DNA from: BOG-938 sp048498155
Lineage (GTDB): Bacteria; Pseudomonadota; Alphaproteobacteria; Caulobacterales; Caulobacteraceae
Direction of reading: 5' to 3'
Assembly: GCA_048498155.1 (NCBI GenBank)
Contig: JBEHYN010000001.1
Location: forward strand, 1-64,000
Length of the DNA: 64,000 nt
Each line of letters starts with the position of its first letter. The first letter of the stretch is position 1. The notes beneath the pieces are model-generated. The model did no database searches. It had not been told where the DNA came from and saw only the letters and a list, made by a program, of their open reading frames with translations. The position numbers and the translations under genes are program-made. Shown here in pieces: positions 23,789 to 34,044 of the stretch.

Positions 23789-24898
23789 ATGCGCGTACTC
23801 GGATTCATGAGCGGCACCTCATTGGACGCCGTGGACATGGCGGTGCTGGAGACGGACGGCGAGGTCATCATGGCCTTCGGCCCGGCGGGGGAGCGAAAGC
23901 TGTCGTCTGCTACCCGCGCCTTGGTCGAGCGGGCCACCGCCGATGCTCGCGCTTGGCCGTGGGATAGGCCCGAACCGGCCTCCTTCGCCCCCGCCGCCAA
24001 GGCCGTCGCCGAGGAGCATCTGGAGGCGGCGCGAGGCTTTCTGGCTGAGCATGGCCTTGCCCCGGCCGACCTGGACCTGGTGGGCTTTCACGGCCAGACG
24101 GTATGGCATGAGCCGCCTGGGCGCACCCGGCCGGAGGGACGGACCGTTCAGCTTGGCGAGGCCGAGATTCTAGCTCGGGGCCTGGGCGTGCCGGTGGCAT
24201 TCGATTTCCGCGCCGCCGACGTCGCCGCAGGCGGGCAGGGCGCTCCGCTGGCGCCGATCTACCATGCGGCAAGAGCGCGAGCATCGGGCCTGGAGCCACC
24301 CTTGGCCGTGCTAAATCTGGGCGGGGTGGGCAATATCACCCTGATCGGACCGGGCGATGAGATCGTCGCCTTCGACACCGGCCCGGCCAACGGCATGATC
24401 GACCTGTGGGTCCAGGCACGCACAGATAAACGCTTCGATGAAGGTGGCCTGCTGGCGGCGGCCGGACAAATCCATCCGCCCGCACTGAAGGCTTATCTCG
24501 CGCATCCCTATTTCAGTACGACCGGCGCCAAGTCCTTGGACCGGTATGATTTCGACTTCGCACATGTGGAGCACCTGTCGCTGGAGGATGGCGCAGCGAC
24601 GCTCACCGCTTTCGCGGCCGAGGCAGCAGCCCGGGCGATGCGCGGCGCCCAGCATCCGCCGGCCACCTTGATTGTCTGCGGCGGCGGGCGGCTCAATCCG
24701 GTGCTGGTGGAGGCCATCCGTTCGCGGGTTCGGGCGAGGGTGACGGACGCCGACGCCCTCGGCTGGCGCGGCGACGCGATCGAGGCAGAGGCCTTCGCCT
24801 ATCTGGCGGCGCGCGCCTTCAAGGGCCTGCCGATCAGCTTTCCGGGGACCACCGGGGCGCCTGGGCCCATGACCGGCGGGCGGGTTGTGCGGCCTTAG
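23789..24898 (+). CDS. anmK: Anhydro-N-acetylmuramic acid kinase
   Basis: Phosphorylates anhydroMurNAc, with ring opening, to MurNAc-6-phosphate during recycling of cell-wall fragments. The 369-aa protein has the ATPase-type motifs VLGFMSGTSLDAVDMAVL at the N-terminus, VAFDFRAADVAAGGQGAPL, LNLGGVGNIT, AFDTGPANGMID and VCGGGRLNPVL. ATG 23789 gives the standard start. Its stop overlaps the convergent hydrolase gene by 4 bp. Confidence 0.95.
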   Translation: MRVLGFMSGTSLDAVDMAVLETDGEVIMAFGPAGERKLSSATRALVERATADARAWPWDRPEPASFAPAAKAVAEEHLEAARGFLAEHGLAPADLDLVGFHGQTVWHEPPGRTRPEGRTVQLGEAEILARGLGVPVAFDFRAADVAAGGQGAPLAPIYHAARARASGLEPPLAVLNLGGVGNITLIGPGDEIVAFDTGPANGMIDLWVQARTDKRFDEGGLLAAAGQIHPPALKAYLAHPYFSTTGAKSLDRYDFDFAHVEHLSLEDGAATLTAFAAEAAARAMRGAQHPPATLIVCGGGRLNPVLVEAIRSRVRARVTDADALGWRGDAIEAEAFAYLAARAFKGLPISFPGTTGAPGPMTGGRVVRP

Positions 24899-25545
24899 GC
24901 CGGCTTGGCCGCCAGGCGCTTGTCCAGATAGGCGCCCACGCGCTGTTCGACCTCGGTCAGCTGGTCTTGCCAAAAGTGGGTCGCGCCCTCGACCAGTTCA
25001 TAGTCGATGACGATACCTTTTTGGGTGCGCAGCTTGGTGACCACGCGCTCCACTTCCACCGGCGGCACAACCGTATCGACCTGTCCGTGCAGGAACAGGC
25101 CGGAGGCGGGGCAGGGGGCCAGGAAGCTGAAGTCATACATATTGGTGGGCGGCGAGACCGAGATGAAGCCGTCGGTTTCTGGCCGGCGCATGAGCAGCTG
25201 CATGCCGACCCAGGCGCCGAAGCTGTAACCCGCCACCCAGCACTGGGATGCGGTCGGGTTGGTGGTCTGCAGCCAATCCAGCGCGGTGGCGGCGTCGGCC
25301 AGTTCCCCGATTCCGGAATCGAACTCGCCCTGGCTGCGGCCCACGCCGCGGAAATTGAAGCGCAGGGTCGCGAAACCCCGTTTCATGAACAGGTGGAAGA
25401 GTTGCACCGACACCGGGTTGTTCATATGCCCGCCCGCCTTGGGGTGAGCGTGCAGGATCAAGGCGATCGGCGCCGTGTCCTTCTTTCCCGGGGAATAGCG
25501 TCCCTCGATCCGGCCGGCTGCGCCGGTCAGAATCACGTCAGGCAT
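24895..25545 (-). CDS. Alpha/beta hydrolase
   Basis: A 216-aa cytoplasmic protein of the small alpha/beta hydrolase group often annotated as 'alpha/beta hydrolase' next to anmK. It has the oxyanion region LILHAHPKAGGHMNN, RFNFRGVGRSQGEFD, the nucleophile elbow GYSFGA, an aspartate in GQVDTVVPP and the histidine in GATHFW. Substrate unknown. ATG 25545 is chosen because GGAG lies 5 bases upstream; GTG 25551 overlaps that site. It is divergent from iscR. Confidence 0.85.
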   Translation of the reverse strand: MPDVILTGAAGRIEGRYSPGKKDTAPIALILHAHPKAGGHMNNPVSVQLFHLFMKRGFATLRFNFRGVGRSQGEFDSGIGELADAATALDWLQTTNPTASQCWVAGYSFGAWVGMQLLMRRPETDGFISVSPPTNMYDFSFLAPCPASGLFLHGQVDTVVPPVEVERVVTKLRTQKGIVIDYELVEGATHFWQDQLTEVEQRVGAYLDKRLAAKPA

Positions 25546-25611
25546 GGGCACTCCACTGCATGTTTGCGATCACCCCGGTTGGCTCCGGCGACAGCGCTCG
25601 ACCGGCCCATA

Positions 25612-25635
25612 ATACTTGACTAGGCTAGTCAGGTT
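25612..25635. promoter_or_regulatory. IscR/Rrf2-type operator before iscR-suf
   Basis: TGACTAG-G-CTAGTCA (25617-25631) is a perfect 7-1-7 palindrome inside ATACTTGACTAGGCTAGTC, close to the E. coli type 1 IscR site. Its left arm includes TTGACT (25616-25621), which could be the -35 element, with a -10-like TTACAT about 17 bases on. Binding there by holo-IscR would block the promoter, the usual feedback on Fe-S assembly genes. It lies 138 bp before the iscR start. Confidence 0.75.
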
Positions 25636-25768
25636 TCTTACATCCGATCCAGTTCGTCGCGCGGAATCGCCCGGCGGCGAAGGCGCGGTTTGTAACACAG
25701 GCCGCGAAGGATGCGCGGGTTTTCTGCGTCGCCTACATTTAGCGCACATCGCGCGTCAAGGAGCCGAA

Positions 25769-26215
25769 ATGCGCCTCAGCAGCAAGGGCCGATACGCGGT
25801 GATGGCCATGGCCGATCTGGCGCGCCATTGCCGGGCGGCCGAGCCGGTCAAGGCGGTGTCCCTGGCCGAGATCGCCCGCCGCCAGGACCTATCCTTGGCC
25901 TATCTGGAACAGCTCTTCACCCAGCTTCGCCGCTCCGGTCTGGTCAACAGCGTGCGCGGACCCGGCGGCGGCTATCGGCTGGCCCGAGCCGCAAGCGATC
26001 TGGCGGTGGCCGACATCGTCGCGGCGGTGGACGAGCCTATTGAGGCGGTGCGTTGCACATCCAAGCAAACCGGCTGCATGCCGGGGGGCGAGCGCTGCTT
26101 GACCCACGATCTGTGGGAAGCCCTGGGCGATCATATTCACGATTTCCTGTCCGGGGTCTCCTTGGACGATGTCATCGAAGGCCGGCTCAAGTCACGGCGG
26201 TTCGAGGCGGCCTGA
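25769..26215 (+). CDS. iscR: Rrf2-family Fe-S cluster-sensing repressor IscR
   Basis: A 148-aa winged-helix regulator that senses [2Fe-2S] sufficiency and controls the suf operon behind it. It opens MRLSSKGRYAVMAMADLAR, has the recognition helix region (YLEQLFTQLRRSGLVNSVRG) and the three cluster ligands in RCTSKQTGCMPGGERCLTHD followed by LW. ATG 25769 has AAGGAG 5 bases upstream; a frame extension back to 25616 would cover the operator and is rejected. Its stop overlaps the start of the cysteine desulfurase gene by 1 bp (TGATG). Confidence 0.93.
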   Translation: MRLSSKGRYAVMAMADLARHCRAAEPVKAVSLAEIARRQDLSLAYLEQLFTQLRRSGLVNSVRGPGGGYRLARAASDLAVADIVAAVDEPIEAVRCTSKQTGCMPGGERCLTHDLWEALGDHIHDFLSGVSLDDVIEGRLKSRRFEAA

Positions 26216-27378
26216 TGAGCGAGCGCTGCATCTATCTTGATTACAACGCCACCGCGCCGATCCGCCCCGAGGCGGAAGCAGCGGTGCTGGCGGCTTTGCG
26301 AATCGGCGGCAATCCCTCCTCGGTGCATGGGGCGGGGCGCGCGGCGCGGGCGGCGGTCGAGCAGGCGCGTCTGGATGTCGCCGCCCTGGTCGGCTGCGGA
26401 ACCGGCGCCTTGGTCTTCACCAGCGGCGGGGCAGAGGCCAACGCCCTGGCGGTGAGCAGCGCGGTCAGGGCCGGTTCGCGGCGGTTGATTGTGAGCGCCG
26501 CGGAACATGAAACGGTGCTGGCGAGCGCGGAAGCGTCCGGCGCCGCCGTTGAGCGTTGGCCGGTAGACGGGCGCGGCGTGGCCGATCTGGCTTGGCTGAA
26601 CGCGCGGCTGGCGGCCTGGGACCAGGCGGACGGGGCGCCTTTTGTCGCCTTGATGGCGGCCAACAACGAGACCGGCGTGATCCAGCCGGTAGCCGAGGCT
26701 GCGGCCTTGGTGCGCGCGGCGGGCGGTTGGTTGCATGTGGACGCCGTTCAAGCGGCCGGTAAAATATCTATTGATTTCAAGATACTGGGCGCAGATACTC
26801 TGAGTCTTTCCGCACACAAGTTGGGCGGGCCGCAGGGGGTCGGCGCCTTGGCCTATGGGCCCCGCGCCAAACTGTCTCGCGCCCTGCATGGCGGTGGTCA
26901 GGAGCGCGGCCTGCGCGCCGGCACCGAGAACCTGTCCGGCATCGCCGGCTTTGGCGCGGCGGCGCGCGCCGCGCGTGCGGAGCTTGGCGGCAGCGGGGTC
27001 CAGGCGCAGTGGCGCGATGAGGTCGCCGCGCGTTTGGTGAGCGAGGCAGGTGTGACCGTGTTGGGCCAAGATGCGCAGCGGCTGGACGCCACCTTGTGTT
27101 TCGCCGCCCCTGGGTTCGCCTCCGAGCTTCAGGTCATGCAGATGGATTTGGCGGGCGTCATGGTGTCGGCTGGTTCGGCCTGCACCTCGGGCAAGGTCAA
27201 GGCCAGCCGCACGATTGAGGCCATGGGCCGCGCCGATTTGGCGCCTTACGTCCTGCGCGTCTCCGGCGGCTGGGCCAGCACTGCATCCCACTGGAAGCAA
27301 TTTTCAGATGTGTGGCTGGACGCCCATGCCCGCCACGTCCAGCGCCATTCGCGCCAACTTCAGATGGCGGGAGCCTAG
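26215..27378 (+). CDS. Cysteine desulfurase (IscS/NifS type)
   Basis: A 387-aa PLP enzyme that takes sulfur from cysteine for Fe-S cluster building. It starts MSERCIYLDYNATAPIRPEA; PLP lysine lies in LSLSAHKLGGPQGVGAL, and the persulfide cysteine in VSAGSACTSGKVKAS, which is the group I (IscS/NifS) loop. It is thus a different class from SufS at the end of the same operon. Placed between iscR and sufB, overlapping iscR by 1 bp and 2 bp before sufB, it is part of the operon. In several alphaproteobacteria the same arrangement is seen. Confidence 0.93.
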   Translation: MSERCIYLDYNATAPIRPEAEAAVLAALRIGGNPSSVHGAGRAARAAVEQARLDVAALVGCGTGALVFTSGGAEANALAVSSAVRAGSRRLIVSAAEHETVLASAEASGAAVERWPVDGRGVADLAWLNARLAAWDQADGAPFVALMAANNETGVIQPVAEAAALVRAAGGWLHVDAVQAAGKISIDFKILGADTLSLSAHKLGGPQGVGALAYGPRAKLSRALHGGGQERGLRAGTENLSGIAGFGAAARAARAELGGSGVQAQWRDEVAARLVSEAGVTVLGQDAQRLDATLCFAAPGFASELQVMQMDLAGVMVSAGSACTSGKVKASRTIEAMGRADLAPYVLRVSGGWASTASHWKQFSDVWLDAHARHVQRHSRQLQMAGA

Positions 27379-27380
27379 TC

Positions 27381-28853
<1,473 letters not shown>

Positions 28854-28868
28854 GGCGCACCCCCATCC

Positions 28869-28977
28869 GTCATCCCACGGTCGCCGGAACGGCGATCCGG
28901 GGGACCCAAGCCACATTGACCAAGCGGACACCTCGCTTGGGTCCCCCGGCTCGGCCTTCGGCCGCCCGTGGGATGAC
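28869..28977. repeat. Palindromic GTCATCC repeat inside the suf operon
   Basis: This 109-bp element fills almost all the gap between sufB and sufC. The outer arms GTCATCCCACGG (28869-28880) and CCGTGGGATGAC (28966-28977) are perfect inverted copies; inner arms are GGGGGACCCAAGC and GCTTGGGTCCCCC. In RNA it would make a very stable hairpin that might stall polymerase or set an mRNA processing point between sufB and sufCDS. Confidence 0.85.
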
Positions 28978-28995
28978 GATTATTTAGGAATGACA

Positions 28996-29745
28996 ATGCT
29001 TTCTATCCAAAACCTGCACGTCCGCATCGGCGAGACCGAAATCCTCAAGGGGCTGACCCTTCAGATTCCGGCCGGGCAGGTGCACGCCGTTATGGGGCCG
29101 AACGGGGCGGGCAAGTCGACCCTGTCCTATACCCTGGCCGGACGCGCAGGCTACGAAGTGACCGAGGGTTCGGCCACGCTGGACAGCGAGGACCTATTGG
29201 CGCTGGATCCCAATGAGCGGGCGGCCAAGGGCGTGTTCTTGTCGTTCCAGTATCCGCTGGAGATTCCTGGCGTGCCGACCCTGACCTTCATCCGCGCCGC
29301 GCTCAACGCGCAGCGTAAGGCGAGGGGCGAGGAGGAGGTGTCCGCGCCGGCGTTTTTGAAGCTGGCGCGCGAGGCGGCGGCGAGCTTGAAGATCGACTTC
29401 GACATGCTCAAGCGTCCGCTCAACGTCGGCTTTTCCGGCGGCGAGAAGAAACGCATGGAAATCCTTCAAATGGCGATTCTTTCACCCCGTCTTCTCATCC
29501 TTGATGAGACCGATTCCGGCCTGGATATTGACGCCCTGCGCATCGTCTCGGAAGGCGTCAACGCCATGCGCTCGCCCGAGCGCGCTATGCTGGTGATCAC
29601 CCACTATCAGCGCCTGCTCGAATACATCAAACCGGATCGGGTGCATGTGCTGGCGGGCGGCCGAATTGTCGCCTCGGGTGGTCCGGAACTGGCGCTTGAG
29701 CTTGAAGCCAAGGGCTACGATCAATATGCAAAGGCCGCTGCATGA
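28996..29745 (+). CDS. sufC: SUF system ATPase SufC
   Basis: ABC-type ATPase that drives the SufBCD scaffold. The 249-aa protein has Walker A GPNGAGKST, signature FSGGEKKRMEI, Walker B LLILDETDSGLDIDAL and the H-loop VITHYQ. ATG 28996 is preferred over ATG 28990 because AGGA (28986-28989) is 6 bases before it. The stop overlaps the sufD start (ATGA). Confidence 0.96.
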   Translation: MLSIQNLHVRIGETEILKGLTLQIPAGQVHAVMGPNGAGKSTLSYTLAGRAGYEVTEGSATLDSEDLLALDPNERAAKGVFLSFQYPLEIPGVPTLTFIRAALNAQRKARGEEEVSAPAFLKLAREAAASLKIDFDMLKRPLNVGFSGGEKKRMEILQMAILSPRLLILDETDSGLDIDALRIVSEGVNAMRSPERAMLVITHYQRLLEYIKPDRVHVLAGGRIVASGGPELALELEAKGYDQYAKAAA

Positions 29746-30785
29746 GTCTGATGCAGGCCATAAGGGCGCGTGACGCCCAGCTCCTGCCCGGTCGCCGGGA
29801 TGAGGCCTGGCGATACAGCGACCTACGCGGTGTGCTGCGAACCATTCCCGAGGCCTCGCCCGACGCTCCGCGCCCGCAGACCGCCGCGCCCTTGGGCGAA
29901 GTGGCGGCCGACCACGAGATCACGGTCATCAACGGACGGTCGGAAACCACAACCTTCCGGACCAAAGCCGGCCAGCGGGCCACCCTGCGCCTGCGCATCG
30001 TCTCGCGCGCAGACCACACCCTTCACCAGGGCGCCCTGACCCTCGATGTCGAAGCCGGCGCGGACCTGACCTTGATTGAGACCTATGAGGGCGATGGCCT
30101 GGCCTATGTCTCTGACTATTCGCTGGCCGTCAGACTGGGCGAAGGCGCGCGGCTGGAACGGATCGTGTTGATGGACGAACCGTCCGACGCCATTTCCATC
30201 AGCCGGAGCGAAATCGACCTGAAGCCGGGCGCACGCCTGGCCCAGACGGTGGTCGCCTCCGGCGCTCGGCTGCAGCGCCATGAGACCCACGTGCGCCATC
30301 CGGGCGGCGGGGCGGACGTGCGGCTGGACGGGCTGTACCTGCTTGACGGCAAGCGCCACGCCGACCTGACGACGGTCCTGGCCCATATCGCGCCGGACGG
30401 AACGACGAACCAACTGACCAAGGGCCTGGCCAAGGATCAGGCGCGCGGGGTGTTCCAGGGGCGCATCCTGGTGGAGGAGGGGGCCGACCGCACCGATGCA
30501 CGCATGGGCCACCACGCCCTGCTGCTCAATGACGGGGCGGAGATCGACGCCAAGCCCGAGCTGGAAATCTATGCGGACGAGGTGTCCTGCACCCACGGCA
30601 ACACCATCGGCTCCTTGGACGACGCGGCGCTGTTCTACATGCGCTCGCGCGGCCTGCCGGAGCCCGAAGCCCGGGCGCTCTTGATGGAGGCCTTTGTCGG
30701 CGAAGTGGTCGAGCGGATCGAGCACGACGGCGCGTGCGAAGCCGTGCGCGCCTGGGTCGCTCGCCGCCTGGAGGCGCTGGCATGA
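29742..30785 (+). CDS. sufD: Fe-S cluster assembly subunit SufD
   Basis: Partner of SufB in the SufBC2D scaffold. The 347-aa protein begins MSLMQAIRARDAQLLPGRRD, then EAWRYSDLRGVL, and has the SufB/D beta-helix with the conserved histidine-cysteine end region YADEVSCTHGNTIGSLDDAA and LFYMRSRGLPEPEARALLM. Overlaps both neighbours by 4 bp, so translation of sufC, sufD and sufS is coupled. Confidence 0.95.
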   Translation: MSLMQAIRARDAQLLPGRRDEAWRYSDLRGVLRTIPEASPDAPRPQTAAPLGEVAADHEITVINGRSETTTFRTKAGQRATLRLRIVSRADHTLHQGALTLDVEAGADLTLIETYEGDGLAYVSDYSLAVRLGEGARLERIVLMDEPSDAISISRSEIDLKPGARLAQTVVASGARLQRHETHVRHPGGGADVRLDGLYLLDGKRHADLTTVLAHIAPDGTTNQLTKGLAKDQARGVFQGRILVEEGADRTDARMGHHALLLNDGAEIDAKPELEIYADEVSCTHGNTIGSLDDAALFYMRSRGLPEPEARALLMEAFVGEVVERIEHDGACEAVRAWVARRLEALA

Positions 30786-32020
30786 ACGCGCCGGCCCATG
30801 TTCAGGCGTTCGACGTTGAAGCCGTCCGCGCTCAGTTCCCGATCCTGCAACGACAGGTCCACGGCAAACCGCTGATCTATCTGGACAGCGGCGCCTCGGC
30901 GCAGAAGCCCCAGGCGGTGATCGACGCCATGAGTGGGTTGATGCAGCGCTCCTACGCCAATGTTCACCGGGGCCTACACACCCTGGCCAATGAGACGACC
31001 GACGCCTATGAGGCCGCGCGACGCAGCGTGCAGGGGCTGATCAACGCCGCCAGCGTCAACGAGGTGGTGTTCACCCACGGAACCACCGATTCCATCAATT
31101 TGGTCGCATCAAGCCTGGGCCAGTCCATCCGGCCGGGGGACGAAATCATCGTCTCTCAGATGGAGCACCACGCCAATATCGTGCCCTGGCATTTCCTGCG
31201 CGAGCGCTTCGGCGCTGTGTTGCGCTTTGTCCCGGTCGCCGACGACGGCTGCCTGGACATGGAGGCCTATTATGCCTTGCTGGGCCCGCGTACGCGGATA
31301 GTGGCCCTGACGCACATGTCCAATGTGCTGGGCACGATCAACCCGGCCAAGGCAATCGTCGCGGCGGCCCATTCGGCGGGCGTTCCTGTGTTGCTCGACG
31401 GCGCCCAAGGCATCGTCCACCTGGAGGTGGATGTGCAGGACCTGGACGTGGATTTCTACGCCTTCTCAGGTCACAAGCTCTACGGACCCACCGGCATCGG
31501 CGTGCTCTACGGCAAGGCCGAGCGCCTGGCTGCCTTGCCGCCTTATCAGGGCGGCGGAGAAATGATCGGCGAGGTCAGCGAAGCGCGCATCACCTATGCG
31601 GACCCGCCGCACCGTTTTGAGGCCGGCACGCCCGCGATCATCGAGGCTATCGGCCTGGGGGCAGCCATCGACTGGCTGGCCGGTCTGGATCGGCGCGCGG
31701 TGCTGGCCCATGAGGAGGCACTGCACGCCCGGGTCAAAAGGGGGCTGGAGGGCGCCAACTGGCTGACCGAGATCGGCCAAGCGCCGGGCAAGGGCGCGAT
31801 CTTCTCATTCGCCATCGAGGGCGCCCACGCTCACGACGTCGCCCAGATCCTGGATCGATATGGGATCGCCATACGTGCGGGGACCCACTGCGCTGAGCCT
31901 CTCATGCGGCGCTTTGGCCTGACGTCCAGCGCCCGCGCCTCCTTCGCCCTATATAACAGCCTTGAGGAGGCCGACGCCTTTGTCGACGCCTTGCACAAGG
32001 CCCGCAGTTTCTTTGCTTGA
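30782..32020 (+). CDS. sufS: Cysteine desulfurase SufS
   Basis: A 412-aa group II cysteine desulfurase that supplies sulfur to SufBCD. Motifs are LIYLDSGASAQKPQAVIDAM, SQMEHHANIVPWH, the PLP lysine in AFSGHKLYGPTGIGVLYGK and the active cysteine in IRAGTHCAEPLM. No SufE or SufU gene for sulfur relay is seen in this operon, so the relay partner must be encoded elsewhere. ATG 30782 overlaps the sufD stop. Confidence 0.96.
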   Translation: MNAPAHVQAFDVEAVRAQFPILQRQVHGKPLIYLDSGASAQKPQAVIDAMSGLMQRSYANVHRGLHTLANETTDAYEAARRSVQGLINAASVNEVVFTHGTTDSINLVASSLGQSIRPGDEIIVSQMEHHANIVPWHFLRERFGAVLRFVPVADDGCLDMEAYYALLGPRTRIVALTHMSNVLGTINPAKAIVAAAHSAGVPVLLDGAQGIVHLEVDVQDLDVDFYAFSGHKLYGPTGIGVLYGKAERLAALPPYQGGGEMIGEVSEARITYADPPHRFEAGTPAIIEAIGLGAAIDWLAGLDRRAVLAHEEALHARVKRGLEGANWLTEIGQAPGKGAIFSFAIEGAHAHDVAQILDRYGIAIRAGTHCAEPLMRRFGLTSSARASFALYNSLEEADAFVDALHKARSFFA

Positions 32021-32025
32021 TCGCC

Positions 32026-32388
32026 ATGGATGACGCCGACGTGAACGCCCAAACGCCCCCGCCCCCGCCCAGCCAGGCGGAACTGGATGTCCTGACCGAT
32101 AAGCTGATCGAACAGCTGAAGACGGTCTATGACCCGGAAATTCCGGTCGACGTCTATGAGCTGGGCCTGATCTACAAGGTCGATGTGTCGGACGAGCGCG
32201 AAGTGGCGATCGAGATGACCCTGACCGCGCCGGGCTGCCCCGTGGCCGGCGAAATGCCGGACTGGGTCAGGGACGCGGTGTTGAAAGTCGAAGGCGTGAA
32301 GGGCTGCGCGGTCAATCTGGTGTTCGATCCGCCATGGGACCCGTCGCGCATGTCCGACGAGGCCAAGCTGCAATTGAATATGTTCTGA
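32026..32388 (+). CDS. sufT: SUF system protein SufT (MIP18/DUF59)
   Basis: A 120-aa DUF59 protein that helps mature Fe-S proteins. The domain follows a short Pro-rich N-tail (TPPPPPSQAELD): QLKTVYDPEIPVDVYELGLI, then VAIEMTLTAPGCPVAGEMP with the conserved cysteine, and VFDPPWDPSRMSDEAKLQL. ATG 32026 is chosen over an upstream TTG at 32017; it is 5 bp after sufS. Confidence 0.92.
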   Translation: MDDADVNAQTPPPPPSQAELDVLTDKLIEQLKTVYDPEIPVDVYELGLIYKVDVSDEREVAIEMTLTAPGCPVAGEMPDWVRDAVLKVEGVKGCAVNLVFDPPWDPSRMSDEAKLQLNMF

Positions 32389-32416
32389 GCCTGTTGTCGT
32401 TGTGAAAGACCGCCCC

Positions 32417-32800
32417 ATGGACGCCCCGATCCAGACCCGAGCCCGCCGCCCCCGGCCCCAGGTGGTCAGTTTGACCGAAAGGGCCGCTGAACGCGTGCGC
32501 GAGATCATGGACAAGGCGGAGCAGCCCTATGCGGGCCTGCGCGTGGGGGTGAAGAACGGCGGCTGCGCGGGCATGGAATACACCCTGGAATACGCCGCCG
32601 CCGCCGATCCGTTGGATGAAGTGATCGAGGATAAGGGCGTGCGCATCCTGGTGGAACCCAAGGCGGTGTTGTTTTTGCTGGGGTCGCAGATCGACTATGA
32701 GACCAGCAAGCTGTCCGCCAAATTCACCTTCCGCAACCCCAACCAGACCGACGCCTGCGGCTGCGGCGAGAGCGTAACGATCATTCCGGCCCAAACCTAA
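32417..32800 (+). CDS. sufA: A-type Fe-S carrier SufA
   Basis: A 127-aa HesB/IscA/SufA carrier that passes clusters to target proteins. It has the three conserved cysteines: one in VKNGGCAGMEY and two in DACGCGES near the C-terminus. It is the last gene of the iscR-suf operon (about 7 kb, eight genes). The start could also be GTG 32402; neither has a strong ribosome site. Confidence 0.93.
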   Translation: MDAPIQTRARRPRPQVVSLTERAAERVREIMDKAEQPYAGLRVGVKNGGCAGMEYTLEYAAAADPLDEVIEDKGVRILVEPKAVLFLLGSQIDYETSKLSAKFTFRNPNQTDACGCGESVTIIPAQT

Positions 32801-32834
32801 CGCGGTCGACGTTCTAATTGAATCACAATCCATA

Positions 32835-32942
32835 CCCCCCATCCCTCGCTGATGCGGGGAACCCAGTCCTGTCCAGGGATCGCCCCGCTAGAAAGACCTA
32901 GATTCTCGCGTTCGCGGGAACGAGCGAAGGATGGGGAGGGGG
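32835..32942. repeat. Palindromic intergenic repeat at a convergent junction
   Basis: Outer arms CCCCCCATCCCTCGC (32835-32849) and GCGAAGGATGGGGAGGGGG (32924-32942) are inverted with one bulge; inside are GGGGAACCCAGTCCTGTCC and CTCGCGTTCGCGGGAA. The element lies between sufA and the convergent diguanylate cyclase gene and may act as a two-way terminator. It shares words with the repeats at 7108 and 28869. Confidence 0.7.
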
Positions 32943-32979
32943 TAAACTCAACCGCCTGAGCTCCAACGCTGGCGGCCCC

Positions 32980-34044
32980 CTAAGCCGCTGCGCCGACTAA
33001 ACTCACTGGCTCGGCGCTGGTCACGCGGTTGCGGCCTGAGCGCTTGGAGGCGTAGAGCGCCGCGTCGGCGCGCTCCAGCAGGTTGGCGGCCGTCTCGTCG
33101 CCGCGCAGCTGGGCCAATCCGGCGGAGATGGTGATGGCGCCCAATTCTTCATTGGTGGAGCGGCGGCGAAGCATGCGTGAGGCGACTTCCTCACGAATGT
33201 CTTCCAGGATCGCCTTGACGCTCGCCGTGCTCTCGTTGGGGAATATCATGCCGAATTCTTCGCCGCCGTAGCGTGCGGCGAAACGGGGCGGGGCGGCCAC
33301 GCGGCCCATGACGGACGCGACATAACGGAGCACCTGATCGCCGGTCTGGTGGCCCCAGGTGTCGTTGAAGCGCTTGAAGTGGTCGATGTCGACCACGGCC
33401 AGGCATAGGGGGTCGCCGGTTTTTTCGGCCTCGTCTCGAGCGCGGTTCAACTCCTCGTCGAATGCCTTGCGGTTGGCCAGGTTAGTCAGGGAATCAGTCG
33501 TGGCGTCGCGGCGCACCTGTTCGAGGTGGTCCTTCAGACGGTGCACCTCGGAGGTCGAATCCTTGAGGCGCTTTTCCAGCGACTTGTTCTCGCGCTGGGT
33601 CCGGCGGGTGGCCTCGTTGAGGGTGTTCACCAGTTTGCGCACGGCGTCCGCGCCGCTGTCCTGGGTCAGTTCCTTGGTGGCGACCGCCAAGGTGGCGCCA
33701 TAGGCCGCGCTCGACTTCATGGCTTCGCCGATGGCCGAGGAAACAGTGTCCAATTCGCGGCTCAACTGGTCGCCGGCGTCCCGGATCTGTTCGCTCAGCT
33801 TGGCCTTGGGCAGGTAGGCGGCGGCCAAATTCTCGCTGACGGCCTCTGTAATCGGCTCGCCGGTGCTGACCAAGCGCTCAATTTCGGTGGCCAACAGACC
33901 GTTGGGGTCCCCTACGCAATGCAACCACAGTTCGTAGTTCAGCGGCGTCGGCCAAACCTTGTGCCGCTCCATCAAGCTCAGGGCGTTGTGGGCCAGGCGG
34001 TAGGCCTCTGGGCCCCGCAAGATGGCTTCAACTTCCGCAGTCAT
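32980..34044 (-). CDS. GGDEF diguanylate cyclase
   Basis: A 354-aa protein predicted to make cyclic di-GMP. The first 170 residues are a soluble helical region ending in a coiled coil (about 130-175, RKLVNTLNEATRRTQREN), with no membrane segment or known sensor. The GGDEF domain begins near residue 180 (DATTDSLTNLANRKAFDEEL) with active site GGEEF. The four residues at the inhibitory I-site position are APPR instead of RxxD, so feedback inhibition by the product is probably lost. The 137 bp upstream to the next gene show nothing specific. Confidence 0.9.
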   Translation of the reverse strand: MTAEVEAILRGPEAYRLAHNALSLMERHKVWPTPLNYELWLHCVGDPNGLLATEIERLVSTGEPITEAVSENLAAAYLPKAKLSEQIRDAGDQLSRELDTVSSAIGEAMKSSAAYGATLAVATKELTQDSGADAVRKLVNTLNEATRRTQRENKSLEKRLKDSTSEVHRLKDHLEQVRRDATTDSLTNLANRKAFDEELNRARDEAEKTGDPLCLAVVDIDHFKRFNDTWGHQTGDQVLRYVASVMGRVAAPPRFAARYGGEEFGMIFPNESTASVKAILEDIREEVASRMLRRRSTNEELGAITISAGLAQLRGDETAANLLERADAALYASKRSGRNRVTSAEPVSLVGAAA

